From Rhodocyclaceae bacterium (GTDB lineage: Bacteria; Pseudomonadota; Gammaproteobacteria; Burkholderiales; Rhodocyclaceae), in NCBI GenBank assembly GCA_027310465.1, contig DAIDAU010000163.1, positions 1 to 37,122 of the forward strand: 37,122 nt of DNA, in the 5' to 3' direction. Position 1 is the stretch's first letter; the number at the start of each line of letters is the position of its first letter. A program made the translations under genes and the position numbers. This document shows positions 26,594 through 36,539 of this stretch, one piece after another. Under the pieces are notes generated by a model, which did no database searches, was not told the origin of the DNA, and was given only the letters and a program-made list of their open reading frames with translations.

Positions 26594-27324
26594 CCGCGCC
26601 CGACAACAAGCGCCGCAACTTCCTCGCCGCTGCCGGCGCCGGCGCCGCCACGCTGGCGATCGCGCCCGGCATCAACCTGATCCGGGTTTCCGCGGCCGAC
26701 GAGCCGCAGACCAAACTCGCCTCCGGCAAGGTGCGCTGGGGCATGCTGGTCGACACCACCAAGTGCGCGACCGGCTGCGACGCTTGCGTCAGCGCCTGCC
26801 ACCAGGAGAACGGCATCGTCGAGGAGGTCGAGGATCCGCGCCAGCGCTCGCAGTGGCTGCGCAAGATCGACCTCGTCGAGCAGGGCACCGGCCGGCAGCA
26901 TTCGCTGCCGATGATGTGCCAGCATTGCGCCGAGCCGCCCTGCGTCGACGTCTGCCCGACCGGCGCGTCGTTCAAGCGCGCCGACGGCATCGTGCTGGTC
27001 GACCGCCACACCTGCATCGGCTGCCGCTACTGCATGATGGCCTGCCCGTACAAGGCGCGCTCCTTCGTGCATGAGCCGCTCACCACGCAGAACCCGGAAG
27101 TGCCGCGCGGCGTCGGCTGCGTCGAGGGCTGCACCTTCTGCGTCCAGCGCATCGATCGCGGCAAGAACCCGGCCTGCGTGGACGCCTGCCCCGAAGCCGC
27201 CCTGGTGTTCGGCGACCTCAACGACGAAAACAGCGCCATCGCCAAGAAGCTGAAGGAAGTCGCCAGCACGCAGGTGCGCGCCGACCTCAAGCTCGACACC
27301 GGCGTGCGCTACCAAGGCATCTGA
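26590..27324 (+). CDS. dsrO: DsrO, periplasmic Fe-S protein
   Basis: Tat-like KRRNFLAAAGAG leader; multiple 4Fe-4S motifs; ATGA overlap with dsrJ. Confidence 0.95.
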   Translation: MTAPDNKRRNFLAAAGAGAATLAIAPGINLIRVSAADEPQTKLASGKVRWGMLVDTTKCATGCDACVSACHQENGIVEEVEDPRQRSQWLRKIDLVEQGTGRQHSLPMMCQHCAEPPCVDVCPTGASFKRADGIVLVDRHTCIGCRYCMMACPYKARSFVHEPLTTQNPEVPRGVGCVEGCTFCVQRIDRGKNPACVDACPEAALVFGDLNDENSAIAKKLKEVASTQVRADLKLDTGVRYQGI

Positions 27325-27337
27325 GGAAATAGACATG

Positions 27338-27404
27338 GCCCCCCACGCTCACATTCGTTCGCTGCCCCCCACGGAGGGGCGCATGCCCCCTTGGGGCGGC
27401 CCTA
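27338..27404. repeat. GC-rich palindromic intergenic repeat between dsrO and dsrP
   Basis: gccccccacgctcacattcgttcgctgccccccacggaggggcgcatgcccccttggggcggcc; C-runs and G-runs forming hairpins; similar elements are common in Betaproteobacteria. Confidence 0.65.
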
Positions 27405-27416
27405 CGGAGGCATGAT

Positions 27417-28619
27417 ATGGACTACGCAGCCAAGCGCTCCGCGGAAACGAAGTTCTACCTGCTGGCCGCCCTCGGCGGCCTGGTCAGCGCGATCGGCGTC
27501 GGCGCGGCGCTCTACATGGAGCACCACGGCCACGCCGTCACCGGCATGAACAACCAGATCGTCTGGGGCCTGCCGCACGTCTTCGCCATCTTCCTGGTGG
27601 TCGCCGCCTCCGGCGTGCTCAACGTCGCGTCGATCGGCTCGGTGTTCGGCAAGACGGTGTACAAGACGCGCGGCCAGCTCGCCGGCCTGCTCTGCTTCGC
27701 CATGCTGGCCGCCGGCCTGGTCGTCATCCTGCTCGACCTCGGCCGTGCCGACCGCATCATGGTCGCCGCCACCCACGTCAACCTGACTTCGGTGTTCGGC
27801 TGGAACATGATCCTCTACCCGGGCATGTTCGCCATCGCCTTCGTGTACATGTGGACGCTGATGGAAAAGCGCATGTACCCGTACTCGAAGGCCGCCGGCT
27901 TCGCCGCCTTCATCTGGCGCCTGATGCTGACCACCGGCACCGGTTCGATCTTCGGCTTCATCGCCGCGCGCCAGGCCTACCAGTCCGCGGTGGTGGCGCC
28001 GATGTTCATCATCATGTCCTTCGCCTGGGGCATGGCGGTGTTCATGGTGGTGCAGAAGGCCATGTACCTGTGGAACGGCATGGCGCTGCATCCGGCGATC
28101 CGCAACCGCTTCAAGCGGCTGCTGGCGACGTTCGTCGCGGCGGTGTTCTACTTCGTCGCCGTCTATCACCTGACCAACATCTACTACGCCAAGCAGACGG
28201 CCTTCGAGCAGTTCATCCTGCTCGACGGCGGCATCTTCCCGCAGCTGTTCTGGGGCGGCTGGCTGGTGGCCGGCACCCTGCTCCCGCTGGCGCTGATCTT
28301 CCTGCCCGGCCTCAAGGACATGCCCGGCTCGGCGACGCTGGCCTCGCTGCTGATCATCGTCGGCGCCTTCTGCCAGCTCTACGTCTTCATCATCGGCGGC
28401 GAAGCCTTCCCGCTCGAGATCTTCCCCGGCATGACGGCCGGCAGCAGCTTCTTCGACGGCAGGATCGACCACTACTCGCCGAGCCTGCCCGAGCTGCTGC
28501 TCGGCATCGGCGGCATCGGCATCGCCTTCACCATGGTGGTCGTCGGCGTGCACGTGCTGAAGTTCCTGCCCGAAGACGACGTCGCCAAGCTCGAAGCCGC
28601 GGGTGCGCTGGCGGATTGA
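27417..28619 (+). CDS. dsrP: DsrP, NrfD-like integral membrane subunit
   Basis: 400 aa polytopic protein (MDYAAKRSAETKFYLLAALGGLVSAIGVGAALYMEHHGHAVTGMNNQIVWGLPHVFAIFL). Confidence 0.95.
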   Translation: MDYAAKRSAETKFYLLAALGGLVSAIGVGAALYMEHHGHAVTGMNNQIVWGLPHVFAIFLVVAASGVLNVASIGSVFGKTVYKTRGQLAGLLCFAMLAAGLVVILLDLGRADRIMVAATHVNLTSVFGWNMILYPGMFAIAFVYMWTLMEKRMYPYSKAAGFAAFIWRLMLTTGTGSIFGFIAARQAYQSAVVAPMFIIMSFAWGMAVFMVVQKAMYLWNGMALHPAIRNRFKRLLATFVAAVFYFVAVYHLTNIYYAKQTAFEQFILLDGGIFPQLFWGGWLVAGTLLPLALIFLPGLKDMPGSATLASLLIIVGAFCQLYVFIIGGEAFPLEIFPGMTAGSSFFDGRIDHYSPSLPELLLGIGGIGIAFTMVVVGVHVLKFLPEDDVAKLEAAGALAD

Positions 28620-28671
28620 GCCGCGCCCGCGGCCCGATCCACGCCCAGCCGGAAAGACCGAGAAGCACGAC

Positions 28672-30066
28672 ATGCATCGCTTCCTGATCTCCGCCTCGCA
28701 CAAGTCCTCGGGCAAGACCACCGTCAGCATCGGCGTCGCCGCGGCGCTGCGCGCGCGCGGCCAGGTGGTGCAGCCGTTCAAGAAGGGGCCCGACTACATC
28801 GATCCACTGTGGCTCGGCACGGCGGCCGGCCGCACCTGCCGCAACCTCGATTTCTATCTCTCGCCGAACGAAGACCTGCGCGCGCAGTTCGCGCGCCACG
28901 GCTGGGACGCCGACGCCTGCCTGGTCGAGGGCAACATGGGGCTCTACGACGGCCTCGACCTGCACGGCACCAACAGCAACGCCGCCCTGGCGAAGCTGCT
29001 CGGCCTGCCGGTGATCCTGGTGCTCGAAGCGCGCGGCCTGACGCGCGGCATCGCGCCGCTGATCCTCGGCTACCAGGCCTTCGACCGCGACCTGACGATC
29101 GCCGGCGTGATCCTCAACAAGCTCGGCGGCAAGCGCCACGAAGCCAAGCTGCGCGCCATCATCGAGCACTACACCGACGTGCCGGTGATCGGCGCGATCC
29201 AGGACGACCCGCGCCTGCAGCTGGTCGAGCGCCATCTCGGCCTGATGCCTGCCAACGAGGCGCAGGCGGCGCAGCGCCGCATCGGCGAGATCGCCGCCGC
29301 GGTCGCCGAGCAGGTCGATCTCGACCGCCTGCTGGCCGTCAGCCGCACCGACCGGGCGCTGCCGCGCCCTGCGCCGCAAGTCATCGCCGGCGGCCCGACG
29401 GTGCGCATCGCCATCGCCCAGGACGCCGCCTTCGGCTTCTACTACGCCGACGACATCGACGCGCTGCGCGCCGCGGGCGCCGAACTGGTGCCCTTCGACG
29501 CCATGCGCGACGCGCGCCTGCCGGCCTGCGACGGCCTGTTCATCGGCGGCGGCTTTCCGGAATCCTTCCTCGAGCAACTGTCCGCCAACGCCAGCCTCAG
29601 GGCCGACATCTTCGCCGCGATCGAGAACGGGCTGCCGGCCTACGCCGAGTGCGGCGGCCTGATGTATCTGGCCCGCTCGATCGAGTGGAACGGCAAGACC
29701 GCGCCCATGGTCGGCGCCATCGCCGGCGACGTCGTGATGCACAAGAAGCCCGTCGGGCGCGGCTACGTCACGCTCAAGCCGACGCCGGACCATCCCTGGC
29801 GCAGCGCCGACGCCGTCGGCGACCTGCGCGCCCACGAGTTCCACTACTCGTCGATCGAAAACCTGCCCGCCGACACGCGCTACGCCTACGGGATGACGCG
29901 CGGCCACGGCGTCGACGGGCAGCGCGACGGCATCGTCTACAAGAACCTGCTGGCCTCCTACAGCCACCTGCGCGCCACGGCGGGCTGCGAATGGCCGGCG
30001 AAGTTCGTGCGCTTCGTGCGCGCACACCTCGAAACCATGCGGGAGGCGCAAAGATGTTCCGGTTGA
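28672..30066 (+). CDS. dsrN: DsrN, cobyrinate a,c-diamide synthase-like (siroamide formation)
   Basis: SASHKSSGKTTVSIGVAAALRARGQVVQPFKKGPDYIDPLW...; CobB family, dsr context. Confidence 0.93.
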   Translation: MHRFLISASHKSSGKTTVSIGVAAALRARGQVVQPFKKGPDYIDPLWLGTAAGRTCRNLDFYLSPNEDLRAQFARHGWDADACLVEGNMGLYDGLDLHGTNSNAALAKLLGLPVILVLEARGLTRGIAPLILGYQAFDRDLTIAGVILNKLGGKRHEAKLRAIIEHYTDVPVIGAIQDDPRLQLVERHLGLMPANEAQAAQRRIGEIAAAVAEQVDLDRLLAVSRTDRALPRPAPQVIAGGPTVRIAIAQDAAFGFYYADDIDALRAAGAELVPFDAMRDARLPACDGLFIGGGFPESFLEQLSANASLRADIFAAIENGLPAYAECGGLMYLARSIEWNGKTAPMVGAIAGDVVMHKKPVGRGYVTLKPTPDHPWRSADAVGDLRAHEFHYSSIENLPADTRYAYGMTRGHGVDGQRDGIVYKNLLASYSHLRATAGCEWPAKFVRFVRAHLETMREAQRCSG

Positions 30067-30401
30067 CCAAGGCCGCCGCCGATCAGATCCTGTCCACGGC
30101 CGAAGTCCAGGGCGACGAGCCGACGCTGCGCATCGCCGCCAAGATCGACGACGACGGCGAGCTCGTTTACGGCATGGGCTTCGACGAGGAACGCGAGCAG
30201 GACCTGGCGCTCGATTGCGAAGGCGTCAAGGTGCTGATTTCGCCGCGCAGCCAGCAACTGCTCTCCGGAACGACGCTGGATTTTGTAGAATTGCGCCCGG
30301 GCGAATTCCAGTTCGTCTTCGACCACCCCAACAGCGCGCCCGGCTGCGCTCCAGCCGGCGGAGGCTGCAGTTCCTGCGGACGCGGAGGCACTTGCAAGTA
30401 A
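30054..30401 (+). CDS. dsrR: DsrR-like A-type Fe-S carrier with Cys-rich tail
   Basis: MFRLTKAAADQILSTAEVQGDEPTLRIAAKIDDDGELVYGMGFDEE...; overlaps dsrN. Confidence 0.85.
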   Translation: MFRLTKAAADQILSTAEVQGDEPTLRIAAKIDDDGELVYGMGFDEEREQDLALDCEGVKVLISPRSQQLLSGTTLDFVELRPGEFQFVFDHPNSAPGCAPAGGGCSSCGRGGTCK

Positions 30402-31172
30402 ATGACTAGAGGTCCGGCCAAACCCGGCACGGTGTATCTCGTCGGCGCCGGGCCCGGCGATCCCGACCTGCTGACGCTGCGTGCCGCGCGGCTCATCGCC
30501 AGCGCCGACGCGATCGTCTACGACAATCTCGTCTCCCCGGCCATCCTCGACAAGGCCTCGCCGAGCGCGCAGAAGATCTACGCCGGCAAGCGCCGCGGCG
30601 ACCACGCGCTGCCGCAGGAAGAGCTCAACCTGCTGCTGGTCGAGCTCGCCAAGTCGGGCAAGTCGGTGCTGCGCCTCAAGGGCGGCGATCCCTACACCTT
30701 CGGCCGCGGCGGCGAAGAGGTCGAGACGCTGGCCGATCACGGCGTTCCGTTCGAGGTCGTGCCCGGCGTCACCGCCGCCGCCGGCGTCGCCTCCTATGCC
30801 GGCATCCCGCTGACGCACCGCAACTATTCGCAGGCCTGCGTGTTCGTCACCGGGCACCTGAAGGACGGCAGCATGGATCTCGACTGGGGCGGCCTCGCGC
30901 GCCGCCGCCAGACCGTGGTGATCTACATGGGCCTGCACGGCCTGCCGACGCTGTGCGCCAAGCTCGTCGAATACGGCCTGCCGCCGGACTGGCCGGCCGC
31001 GATCGTGCAGCAGGGCACCACGCCGCAGCAGCGCACCGTCACCGGCACGCTGACGACGCTGCCCGAACTGGCCGTCGCCGCGGGCCTGCATGCCCCGACG
31101 CTAATCATCGTCGGCGAAGTCGTGCGGCTGCACGACAAGCTGGCGTGGTTCGAGGACGTGCAGACGGCGTAA
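30402..31172 (+). CDS. cobA: Uroporphyrinogen-III C-methyltransferase (SUMT)
   Basis: [35 protein letters not shown]...[20 protein letters not shown] follows dsrR TAA directly. Confidence 0.93.
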   Translation: MTRGPAKPGTVYLVGAGPGDPDLLTLRAARLIASADAIVYDNLVSPAILDKASPSAQKIYAGKRRGDHALPQEELNLLLVELAKSGKSVLRLKGGDPYTFGRGGEEVETLADHGVPFEVVPGVTAAAGVASYAGIPLTHRNYSQACVFVTGHLKDGSMDLDWGGLARRRQTVVIYMGLHGLPTLCAKLVEYGLPPDWPAAIVQQGTTPQQRTVTGTLTTLPELAVAAGLHAPTLIIVGEVVRLHDKLAWFEDVQTA

Positions 31173-31187
31173 GCGCCGCCGCCCCGG

Positions 31188-31697
31188 TCAATCGAGGCGG
31201 ATCTTCAGCAGCTTCGCGATCGCCGCCAGGGACTCGCGGCTGTCCCAATCCTTGGCGCCGTAGAACTTGCCCAGCACGCGGCCCTGCGCGTCGATCACCA
31301 GCGTCAGCGGAATGTGGTCGGCGCCGAGCATGTTCTCCATGAGCAGCTGCCGGTCGATGAAATTGGGGAAGCTGACCTTCGAGGTCCGCAGCGCTTGCTC
31401 GGCCGACTCCGCGTAATCGTCGGTGGAAATCCCGATCAGTTGGAACTGCCTGCCGCCGAAGCGCCAGAAGAGGCGCTCGAGCGAGCCCATCTCCTTGCGG
31501 CACGGCCCGCACCAGCTGGCCCAGACGTTGATGATCAGCGGCTTGCCGCGGAACTCGGAGAGCTTGCGCGACGGCCCCGCGAGGCCTTGCAGTTGCGCGT
31601 CGCGCAGGACGGCGCCGACTTCGACCTCGCCGGGCGTCTTCGCCGCGACGCCGGCGGCCGCGAGGGCCAGGAGCAATGCCCCAATGATGGTTTTCAT
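31188..31697 (-). CDS. TlpA/ResA-like thioredoxin-fold protein
   Basis: Signal peptide; PLIINVWASWCGPCRKEMGSLERLF (CGPC). Confidence 0.9.
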   Translation of the reverse strand: MKTIIGALLLALAAAGVAAKTPGEVEVGAVLRDAQLQGLAGPSRKLSEFRGKPLIINVWASWCGPCRKEMGSLERLFWRFGGRQFQLIGISTDDYAESAEQALRTSKVSFPNFIDRQLLMENMLGADHIPLTLVIDAQGRVLGKFYGAKDWDSRESLAAIAKLLKIRLD

Positions 31698-31754
31698 GCG
31701 GCGCAGTCTACCAGTCGCCTAGAATTGCGCCTGGAGCAACTCCCCATCGCCGCC

Positions 31755-32156
31755 ATGCGCGTTCACCTCGACATTCCCTCCGCCGAGATCGACATCACCG
31801 CCGTCCGCGCGCAGGGCGCCGGCGGCCAGAACGTGAACAAGGTGTCGAGCGCGGCCCACCTGCGCTTCGACATCGCCGCGTCGTCGCTGCCCGCCGAGCT
31901 GCGCGAACGGCTGCTGCGGCTCGACGACCATCGCATCACGCGCGACGGCGTCGTCATCATCAAGGCGCAGAAATTCCGCACCTTCGACAAGAACCGCGGC
32001 GACGCGCTGCGCCGCCTGCACGAGCTCGTCGACCGCGCCGCGACGCCGCCCAAGGCGCGCAAGCCGACGCAGCCGGGCCGCGCGTCGGTCGAGCGGCGCC
32101 TCGACGGCAAGGCCCGGCGCAGCCGCCTGAAGGCGGCGCGGCGCGGCGGCGATTGA
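31755..32156 (+). CDS. arfB: ArfB, alternative ribosome rescue factor / peptidyl-tRNA hydrolase
   Basis: AVRAQGAGGQNVNKVSSAAHLRFD (GGQ motif) and basic C-terminal tail. Confidence 0.92.
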   Translation: MRVHLDIPSAEIDITAVRAQGAGGQNVNKVSSAAHLRFDIAASSLPAELRERLLRLDDHRITRDGVVIIKAQKFRTFDKNRGDALRRLHELVDRAATPPKARKPTQPGRASVERRLDGKARRSRLKAARRGGD

Positions 32157-32300
32157 CCGCCGCGCGGCGCCGGCCGTCGAGCCGCGGTGTTGAGCCGCGG
32201 TTGTGGCGCGGGCCTTCCGTTGCTATGCTCTTTGGATCGAGGAAGGCCCGGCCCGTGCCTGACGAAATCCTGATCACGCGGACGGGAGACGGGGGACGAG

Positions 32301-34451
32301 ATGCCGGCTGACGATCGCTTCGAGGTTCGCCCGTATGCGGCCATCGCCGTCCTCGCAGCCGCCGGCTTCTACCTGAGCAGCCTCTACAGCTACCTGTTGT
32401 TCCACAGCCTCATCGAGATCGTCACCGCGGCGGTGGCGTTCACGCTGTTCGCGCTGACCTGGAACGCCCGGCGCTTCCTTGCCAACGGCTACCTGAAGAC
32501 GCTCGGCATCGGCTACGGCTTCATCGCCGTCGTCGACCTGGTCCATGCGCTCGCCTACAAGGGCATGAACATCTTTCCCGGCTACGACGCCAACTTGCCA
32601 ACGCAGCTATGGATCGCGGCGCGCTATCTCCAGGCGGCCACGCTCGTCGCGGCGCCGCTGCTGGTGCGCCGGCGCGTCAGCGAGCATCTGCTGCTTGGCG
32701 TCTTCGCCGCCGCGGTGGTGACGATCCTGGCGCTGACCTTTTCGGGCGAGTTTCCCGATTGCTACGTCGAAGGCCGGGGCCTGACGCGCTTCAAGATCGA
32801 CAGCGAATACGTGATCACGGCCTTGCTGCTGGCGTCCCTGGTGCCGCTGCACGCGATGCGGCAGGAATTCCACGGCGCGGTCTATCGGCTGATCGTCGCC
32901 TCGATCGTCTGCACCGCCTTGTCGGAGCTGTCGTTCACCGCCTACGTCAGCGTCTACGGCTTCGCCAACATGGTGGGCCACCTGCTCAAGCTCGCCGCCT
33001 TCTACCTGATCTACCGCGCCCTGCTGGTGACCGGCTTCGCCGAGCCCTTCGACCTGATCTTCCGCGACCTCAAGCGGGCCGAGGAGCGCCTGCAGCGCGC
33101 CAACGACACGCTCGAGGAGAAGGTGCGGGAGCGCACCGGCGAGCTGCGCGCCAGCGAAGCCGAGCTGCGCCGCATGAACCGCGAACTGCGCGCCGTCAGC
33201 GCCTGCAACCAGACCATCATGCGCGCCGTCGACGAGCGGACGCTGCTCGAGGACGTCTGCCGCATCGTCTGCGACGGCGCCGGCTCTCGCATGGCCTGGG
33301 TCGGCTATGCCGAACACGACGAACGCCGGAGCGTGCGCGCCGTCGCCTGGGGCGGCGCGGAAGGCGGCTACCTGGCGAAGGCAGGCATCACCTGGAGCGA
33401 CATCGAGCGCGGCCGCGGCCCGTGCGGCATCGCCATCCGCGAAGGCGTCGCCTGCTGCATCCAGGATTTCGCCACGGCGCCCGAAACCGCGCCGTGGCAC
33501 GCCGGCGCCCTGGAGCGCGGCTTCCGCTCGAGCGTCGCGCTGCCGCTCAAGGACGCCGCGCGCCGGGCCTTCGGCGTGCTGTCCATCTATTCGTCCGAGC
33601 CGGACGCGTTCACGCCGGAAGAGATGCGCCTGCTGGAGGAACTGGCGGGCGATCTCGCATTCGGCGTCCTGGTGCTGCGCGACCGCGGCGAGCTGAAACG
33701 CGCCGAAGCGCAGATCCGCGAGCTCAACCGCGATCTCGAGTGCCGCGTGGCGGAACGCACGCAGCAGCTCGAAGCGGCGAACAAGGAGCTCGAGGCCTTC
33801 TCCTATTCCATCTCGCACGACCTGCGCGCGCCGCTGCGCGCCATCGACGGCTTCTCGCAGATGCTGCGCGAGGATTGCGAGACGCGCCTGGACGACGAAG
33901 GCCGGCGCTTCCTCGCGACCATCCGCAGCAACGCCCAGCGCATGGGCGAGCTGATCGACGACATCCTCGCCTTTTCGCGCACCTCGCGCTACGAGATGAG
34001 CTTCGCGACGATCGACATGGCGGCCCTGGCGAACGAGGTCTTCGACGAGGAGCGCCGCGGCGCCGCGGAACGCGACATCGAGCTGCGCATCGGCGCGCTG
34101 CCGCCGGCCAAGGGAGACCGCGCGCTGATCCGCCAGGTGCTGGTGAACCTGGCATCGAACGCGGTCAAATTCACGGCCGGCCGCGAGCGCGCGCTGATCG
34201 AGGTCTCGGGCGCCGCGCAGGGCGCCGAGAACGTCTACTGCGTCAAGGACAACGGCGCCGGCTTCGACATGCAATACAAGGACAAGCTGTTCGGCGTGTT
34301 CCAGCGCCTGCATCGCGCCGACCAGTTCGAAGGCACCGGCATCGGGCTGGCGATCGTCAAGCGCGTCGTCGGCCGCCACGGCGGACGGGTCTGGGCGGAA
34401 GGCCGGATCGACGCGGGCGCGAGCTTCAGCTTCACCCTGCCGCCGCCCTGA
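32301..34451 (+). CDS. MASE3-GAF sensor histidine kinase
   Basis: MASE3-like N-terminal membrane region; [23 protein letters not shown] (H-box); [18 protein letters not shown] (HATPase). Confidence 0.9.
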   Translation: MPADDRFEVRPYAAIAVLAAAGFYLSSLYSYLLFHSLIEIVTAAVAFTLFALTWNARRFLANGYLKTLGIGYGFIAVVDLVHALAYKGMNIFPGYDANLPTQLWIAARYLQAATLVAAPLLVRRRVSEHLLLGVFAAAVVTILALTFSGEFPDCYVEGRGLTRFKIDSEYVITALLLASLVPLHAMRQEFHGAVYRLIVASIVCTALSELSFTAYVSVYGFANMVGHLLKLAAFYLIYRALLVTGFAEPFDLIFRDLKRAEERLQRANDTLEEKVRERTGELRASEAELRRMNRELRAVSACNQTIMRAVDERTLLEDVCRIVCDGAGSRMAWVGYAEHDERRSVRAVAWGGAEGGYLAKAGITWSDIERGRGPCGIAIREGVACCIQDFATAPETAPWHAGALERGFRSSVALPLKDAARRAFGVLSIYSSEPDAFTPEEMRLLEELAGDLAFGVLVLRDRGELKRAEAQIRELNRDLECRVAERTQQLEAANKELEAFSYSISHDLRAPLRAIDGFSQMLREDCETRLDDEGRRFLATIRSNAQRMGELIDDILAFSRTSRYEMSFATIDMAALANEVFDEERRGAAERDIELRIGALPPAKGDRALIRQVLVNLASNAVKFTAGRERALIEVSGAAQGAENVYCVKDNGAGFDMQYKDKLFGVFQRLHRADQFEGTGIGLAIVKRVVGRHGGRVWAEGRIDAGASFSFTLPPP

Positions 34452-34466
34452 GCGGCGCCGCCGCGG

Positions 34467-35975
34467 TCAGGCGGAGCGCAGCCGGATGTTGCTCAGCGCG
34501 AGCTTGAAGGCGTTGCCCAGCGCCGTCGCGATCTGCGCCAGGCGCTGCCAGCGCGGGTCCGGCACGTCCGTCCCGTCGCGCACGTGCAGCAGGCCCAGCA
34601 CTTCGCCCTGCGCGATCAGCGGACAGCAAAGGTGCGCCGTCTTCACCGGCTTGCGGAAATGGCCGCAAGGCATGCCGGTGGCCGGATTCGTCACCTCGTG
34701 CAGCTGGCCGCGGCGCAGTCCCCAGCAGGCGTCGCCGCCGAACGCCGGCAGCATGTCGCTGTCTTTGCCCCAGGTCGCCACGGTGGCGAACTTGCCGTCC
34801 GGCCCCGCCAGCGCCAAGGCGCCGGCAGTGCCCAGCACCAGCCTCTCCGCCATGTGCGCGACGGCGCGGCAGGCTTCGGCCTGGGTCGTGCAGGTCAGCA
34901 GCAGATCGGAGGCCTCGTTGAGCAGCGCGAGGTCGTCGGCCCGCCGCTGCAGCTCCTCGTGGGAGGCCAGCAGTTCCGCGTGCGAACGGCGCAGCTCCTC
35001 CTCCGCCGCCTTGCGGGCGGTGATGTCCTCCTGGATCGCCAGGAAGTGCGACACGATCCCCGCGGCATCGACGATCGGCGTCACCGACATCTTGTCCCAG
35101 TAGAGTTCGCCGTTCTTGCGCCGGTTGTGGAATTCGCCGAACCATTCGTTCTTGCCGGCGATCGAGCGCCAGAACTCGGCGTAGGCCTCGTCGGGAACGT
35201 CGCCCGCCTTGAGGATGCGCGGCGTTTTGCCCGCCAGATCCTCCATCGTGTAGCCGGTCACCTCGACGAACTTCGGGTTCACGTACTCGAACACGCCGCT
35301 GGCGTCGGTGATGAACGTCGACGCCGGGCTGTGCTCGACGGCCAGGGAGAGCTTGCGCAGTTCCATCTCGGCCTTGCGGTGGAACTCCAGCTCCAGCTTG
35401 AGCTGCTTGTTGGCGCGCAGGAAGTCCTGGTTGCGCGAACCGAGGTTCTCGTACATCTCGTTGAGCGCGCGCAGCAGCACCTCGTGCGTGTCGGACATCT
35501 TCTCGATGGCGCGGCTGCGCGCCTGTTCCGGCGTCAGTCCGCGCTCCAGCGCGATGATCTCGTTCGCCATGCGCATGTCGGTGCCGAGGATATGGAAGAT
35601 CAGCCAGCGCGACAGGAAGCCCAGCATCTTGGTCAGCACCTGCACCGGGTCGTCCTGCGCCGATTCGCGGGCGCGCGCCACCTCGGAGACGAAGGAGGCG
35701 TGTGAGGCCTTGTGGGTCGCGGCGAATTCCGCGTCCACATGGCACTCCTCCATCAAGTGTTCCTCGGTGCGGAAGTGATAGCTGGCGTAGCTGGCGAGAT
35801 CGTCGAACACTTCCATCGACGCCACCGGATCGGTATCCACCGCGAGCTTGTTGCCGAGGGAATTGATGAGCGTCACCAGCTTCTTGTGCTGGCGATCGAC
35901 CTGCGCGATGCCGACCTGGTACTTGCTGTTCCAGACGAAAATCTCGGTCCTGCTTTTCTTGGTTCTCGGCTTCAT
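34467..35975 (-). CDS. Bacteriohemerythrin-PAS-GAF protein
   Basis: KYQVGIAQVDRQHKKLVTLINSL...ASYHFRTEEHLMEE...WLIFHILGTDMRMANEI; PAS-PAC EYVNPKFVEVTGYTMEDL; C-terminal GAF. Confidence 0.88.
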   Translation of the reverse strand: MKPRTKKSRTEIFVWNSKYQVGIAQVDRQHKKLVTLINSLGNKLAVDTDPVASMEVFDDLASYASYHFRTEEHLMEECHVDAEFAATHKASHASFVSEVARARESAQDDPVQVLTKMLGFLSRWLIFHILGTDMRMANEIIALERGLTPEQARSRAIEKMSDTHEVLLRALNEMYENLGSRNQDFLRANKQLKLELEFHRKAEMELRKLSLAVEHSPASTFITDASGVFEYVNPKFVEVTGYTMEDLAGKTPRILKAGDVPDEAYAEFWRSIAGKNEWFGEFHNRRKNGELYWDKMSVTPIVDAAGIVSHFLAIQEDITARKAAEEELRRSHAELLASHEELQRRADDLALLNEASDLLLTCTTQAEACRAVAHMAERLVLGTAGALALAGPDGKFATVATWGKDSDMLPAFGGDACWGLRRGQLHEVTNPATGMPCGHFRKPVKTAHLCCPLIAQGEVLGLLHVRDGTDVPDPRWQRLAQIATALGNAFKLALSNIRLRSA

Positions 35976-36107
35976 CGATTCGAATCGCCGCGGCGTCGCC
36001 GCGGCCGCCTCCCCCTCGCCCATCTCCACGCGCATTCTATCCCACGCCGCCCCCGCGGCCTCTTGCCGAGCCGGACGGGCAATACTTTTTTACAAAGCGG
36101 CACGCGG

Positions 36108-36136
36108 TTGAAGTATTCGACTCTCACCTTTATGTT
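36108..36136 (+). promoter_or_regulatory. Candidate sigma70-type promoter
   Basis: TTGAAG-N17-TATGTT upstream of the 36167 ORF with SD AAAAGGAG. Confidence 0.4.
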
Positions 36137-36166
36137 GCAATGATGACCACCGAAAAGGAGTCGGTC

Positions 36167-36529
36167 ATGAAAACCCTTAAGTGGCTTCTCGCATTTCTCG
36201 TGCTGGCGACCGTCGGCAGTTCCGCCGCGTGGGCGCACGACCGCGGCCGCACCCATTTCGGCCTCTACTTCGGCGTCCCCGGCCCCTACTGGGGCCCGTG
36301 GGGCTATCCGCCACCCTACTACTATCCGCCCTACTATCCGCCGGCCGTCGTCATCGAAAGGCAGCCGCCCGTCTACATCGAGCAGTCGCCGCCGCCCGCA
36401 GCGGCTCCGGCGCCGGCGCCCGCGCCGCAGAGCTACTGGTACTACTGCGCCGCGGCCAAGGGCTACTACCCCTACGTCAAGGAATGCCCGAGCGGCTGGC
36501 AGCCCGTGCAGCCGCAGCCGGCGCAGTGA
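36167..36529 (+). CDS. Secreted Pro/Tyr-rich small protein
   Basis: MKTLKWLLAFLVLATVGSSAAWAHDRGRTHFGLYFGVPGPYWGPWGYPPPYYYPPYYPP...; signal peptide; SD upstream. Confidence 0.8.
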   Translation: MKTLKWLLAFLVLATVGSSAAWAHDRGRTHFGLYFGVPGPYWGPWGYPPPYYYPPYYPPAVVIERQPPVYIEQSPPPAAAPAPAPAPQSYWYYCAAAKGYYPYVKECPSGWQPVQPQPAQ

Positions 36530-36539
36530 GGAGGCCATC

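Noticed and set aside
32607-34379. 590 aa minus-strand ORF opposite the histidine kinase
   Set aside because: Antisense shadow ORF; the plus frame has clear kinase motifs.
34441-34472. Imperfect palindrome CCGCCCTGAG...GGTCAGGCGG between convergent stops
   Set aside because: Could be a bidirectional terminator, but the stem has mismatches and no U-tract, so support is too weak.
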